Source of the DNA: Kribbella sp. VKM Ac-2568
GTDB taxonomy: Bacteria > Actinomycetota > Actinomycetes > Propionibacteriales > Kribbellaceae
Assembly: GCF_004345365.1 (NCBI RefSeq)
Contig: NZ_SLVF01000023.1
Location: 1-64,000 of the forward strand
Reading direction: 5' to 3'
DNA length: 64,000 nucleotides
Part shown: in pieces, positions 62,870 through 64,000 of the stretch
Layout: every line of letters begins with the position of its first letter
Position numbering within the stretch: the first letter of the stretch is position 1
Position numbers and translations under genes: made by a program
The notes under the pieces: generated by a model
Seen by the model: the letters and a program-made list of their open reading frames with translations, nothing else
Database searches by the model: none
What the model was told of the DNA's origin: nothing

Positions 62870-63973
62870 CTAGTCGTCGCGGAACACGATGAGCTGCGAT
62901 GGGTCAAGGTGCGCGAACCGGTGCGCCGCAGATGGGTCGAGCAACCGGTCGACCTTGACTTTGATAGCAGTTCCGCCCAACCGCATCGTGACGACTGAGT
63001 AGTCACCGTGGAAGGTCTGCCCAATTACCTCGGCCGGCACGACGTTCGTCGCGCCGGCCGAGGGCTTGTCTATGAGTTTGATCGCGCTGGTACGGATGAA
63101 GGCGGTCGCGCGATCGCCGGCCGCGACGGGGGATCTGGTTGTCAGGTACAGGCGTGGTCCGTCATCGACCGCGAGTGCAAGCGTTTGGTCGTCGGCGGTG
63201 ACGACGGTTCCGGACAGACGGTTCGTAGCGCCGAGGAATTCCGCCGCGAACTTCGTCGCCGGCGCCGCCCAGAGCTCGGGCGGCCGGCCGGTCTGCTCGA
63301 TGCGTCCCTCGTTCATGAGGACGACCCGATGCGACATGCCGAGTGCCTCCTCTTGATCGTGGGTTACCCAGATCGAGGTGAGCCCGAGCTGCCGGTGTAG
63401 GTCTAGGATCTCGAGGCGCAGGTCATCTCGCAGCTGCGTGTCGAGGTTGCTCAGCGGCTCGTCGAAGAGCACGACCTTCGGTCGGGGGGCGAGCGCGCGG
63501 GCAAGCGCGACGCGCTGCTGCTGACCGCCGCTCAGCTGCGAGATCCGCTTGTCGCGGTGCTCCCACAGCCGCACGCTGCGCAGCGCCCTCTCCACCTCAT
63601 CCGCGACTTCGACGCGGGACCGGCGCGCGCCCTGCAGACCAAACGCAACGTTGCGGAATACGTCCATGTGCGGCCAGAGCGCGTAGTCCTGGAACACCAT
63701 TCCGATGCCCCGTCGCTCAGGAGCAACGGCGACACCGCGGCTACCCATCGTCCCGTCGGCGAACAGCACAGTGCCGTCCAATTCGATTCGCCCGTGATCC
63801 GGCGCCTCGAGCCCCGCGATGCAGCGCAGGGTCGTCGTCTTGCCGCAGCCGCTCGGGCCGAGAAGGCTGATCAACTCGCCCTGCCCGACCTCGAGGTCTA
63901 CTCGGTGGACTCCCGCCGTCCGCGCTTGGTGCGTGAAGGTCTTGCCGATGTTCGAAATGGTCAGCAGCTCCAT
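62870..63973 (-). CDS. ABC importer ATPase, FbpC/PotA-like
   Basis: 367 residues. Nucleotide-binding domain: Walker A GPSGCGKT (39-46), Q-loop MVFQDYALW, signature LSGGQQQRVALARAL (147-161), Walker B VVLFDEPLSNLD (167-178) and H-loop WVTHDQEEA (His205). A C-terminal TOBE-like beta domain (about 240-360) marks the CUT1/Fe3+/polyamine importer subfamily (LSGTVVTADDQTLALAVDDG; IGQTFHGDYSVVTMRLGGTA). Substrate cannot be read from the sequence; iron or organophosphonate-type solutes are possible. Permease and binding protein genes probably lie beyond the right edge. Confidence 0.9.
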   Translation of the reverse strand: MELLTISNIGKTFTHQARTAGVHRVDLEVGQGELISLLGPSGCGKTTTLRCIAGLEAPDHGRIELDGTVLFADGTMGSRGVAVAPERRGIGMVFQDYALWPHMDVFRNVAFGLQGARRSRVEVADEVERALRSVRLWEHRDKRISQLSGGQQQRVALARALAPRPKVVLFDEPLSNLDTQLRDDLRLEILDLHRQLGLTSIWVTHDQEEALGMSHRVVLMNEGRIEQTGRPPELWAAPATKFAAEFLGATNRLSGTVVTADDQTLALAVDDGPRLYLTTRSPVAAGDRATAFIRTSAIKLIDKPSAGATNVVPAEVIGQTFHGDYSVVTMRLGGTAIKVKVDRLLDPSAAHRFAHLDPSQLIVFRDD

Positions 63974-64000
63974 AGGCGGCTTCCTCGCTCTTGCCTGGTG

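Overview
The window is high-GC bacterial DNA with frequent GTG starts, Shine-Dalgarno sites, and BTAD and LuxR regulators, which points to an actinobacterium. Genus cannot be read from the sequence, and I see no rRNA or tRNA gene. About half of it is one long minus-strand operon. The rest is an accessory patchwork of mobile elements, conflict-type genes and broken ORFs.

Region 1 (0-5.6 kb): a frameshifted NACHT NTPase, a trypsin-like serine protease, and a small DUF4231-type membrane protein carrying a run of 27 glutamates. Region 2 (6.0-10.4 kb): three overlapping tyrosine recombinases bounded by long inverted repeats form a recombinase-in-trio (RIT) element. It sits inside an ISL3-family transposase gene that can be rejoined in frame by eye; a truncated integrase follows. 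Region 3 (10.6-20.4 kb): a frameshifted DUF2071 gene, an RHS C-terminal toxin overlapping a three-helix membrane protein (probable immunity), PIN and other remnants, a wHTH-like protein, a pentapeptide-type repeat membrane protein, a frameshifted serine resolvase with res-like sites, a small two-gene unit cut by an IS630 element, and a membrane-anchored hypothetical.

Region 4 (20.6-48.9 kb): an apparently intact extracellular contractile injection system (eCIS). In transcription order it encodes an AAA+ ATPase, a DUF4255 terminator, a carboxypeptidase-regulatory-like protein, one sheath, the tube, a tail assembly protein, a DUF6760 protein, a second tube protein, a Pro/Arg-rich linker, a LysM protein, gpD-like and gpV-like spike parts, PAAR, gp25, two gpJ-like baseplate proteins, a tail-I-like protein, two related Cys-rich proteins, a 1220-residue modular effector, a Cys-rich coiled-coil protein and a LuxR-type regulator. 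Most neighbours overlap by ATGA or lie within a few bases. No tape-measure or fibre gene was recognised. The effector has the N-terminal motif known from eCIS-linked toxins, a long amphipathic helical middle and a short variable C-terminal cassette that looks like an enzyme domain.

Region 5 (49-64 kb): a frameshifted membrane protein, two convergent BTAD regulators that plausibly control the eCIS, a frameshifted membrane/CARDB-like protein, a decayed IS30 element, MFS remnants, a membrane-anchored STAND-like NTPase with TPRs and a Walker A lacking its lysine, a monooxygenase/AraC pair (the first with compensating indels), DUF2971 and DUF3800-like genes, and the ATPase of an ABC importer at the right edge.

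Single-base indels break many flanking genes, but not one of the eCIS genes. That contrast suggests selection on the injection system rather than uniform sequencing error.
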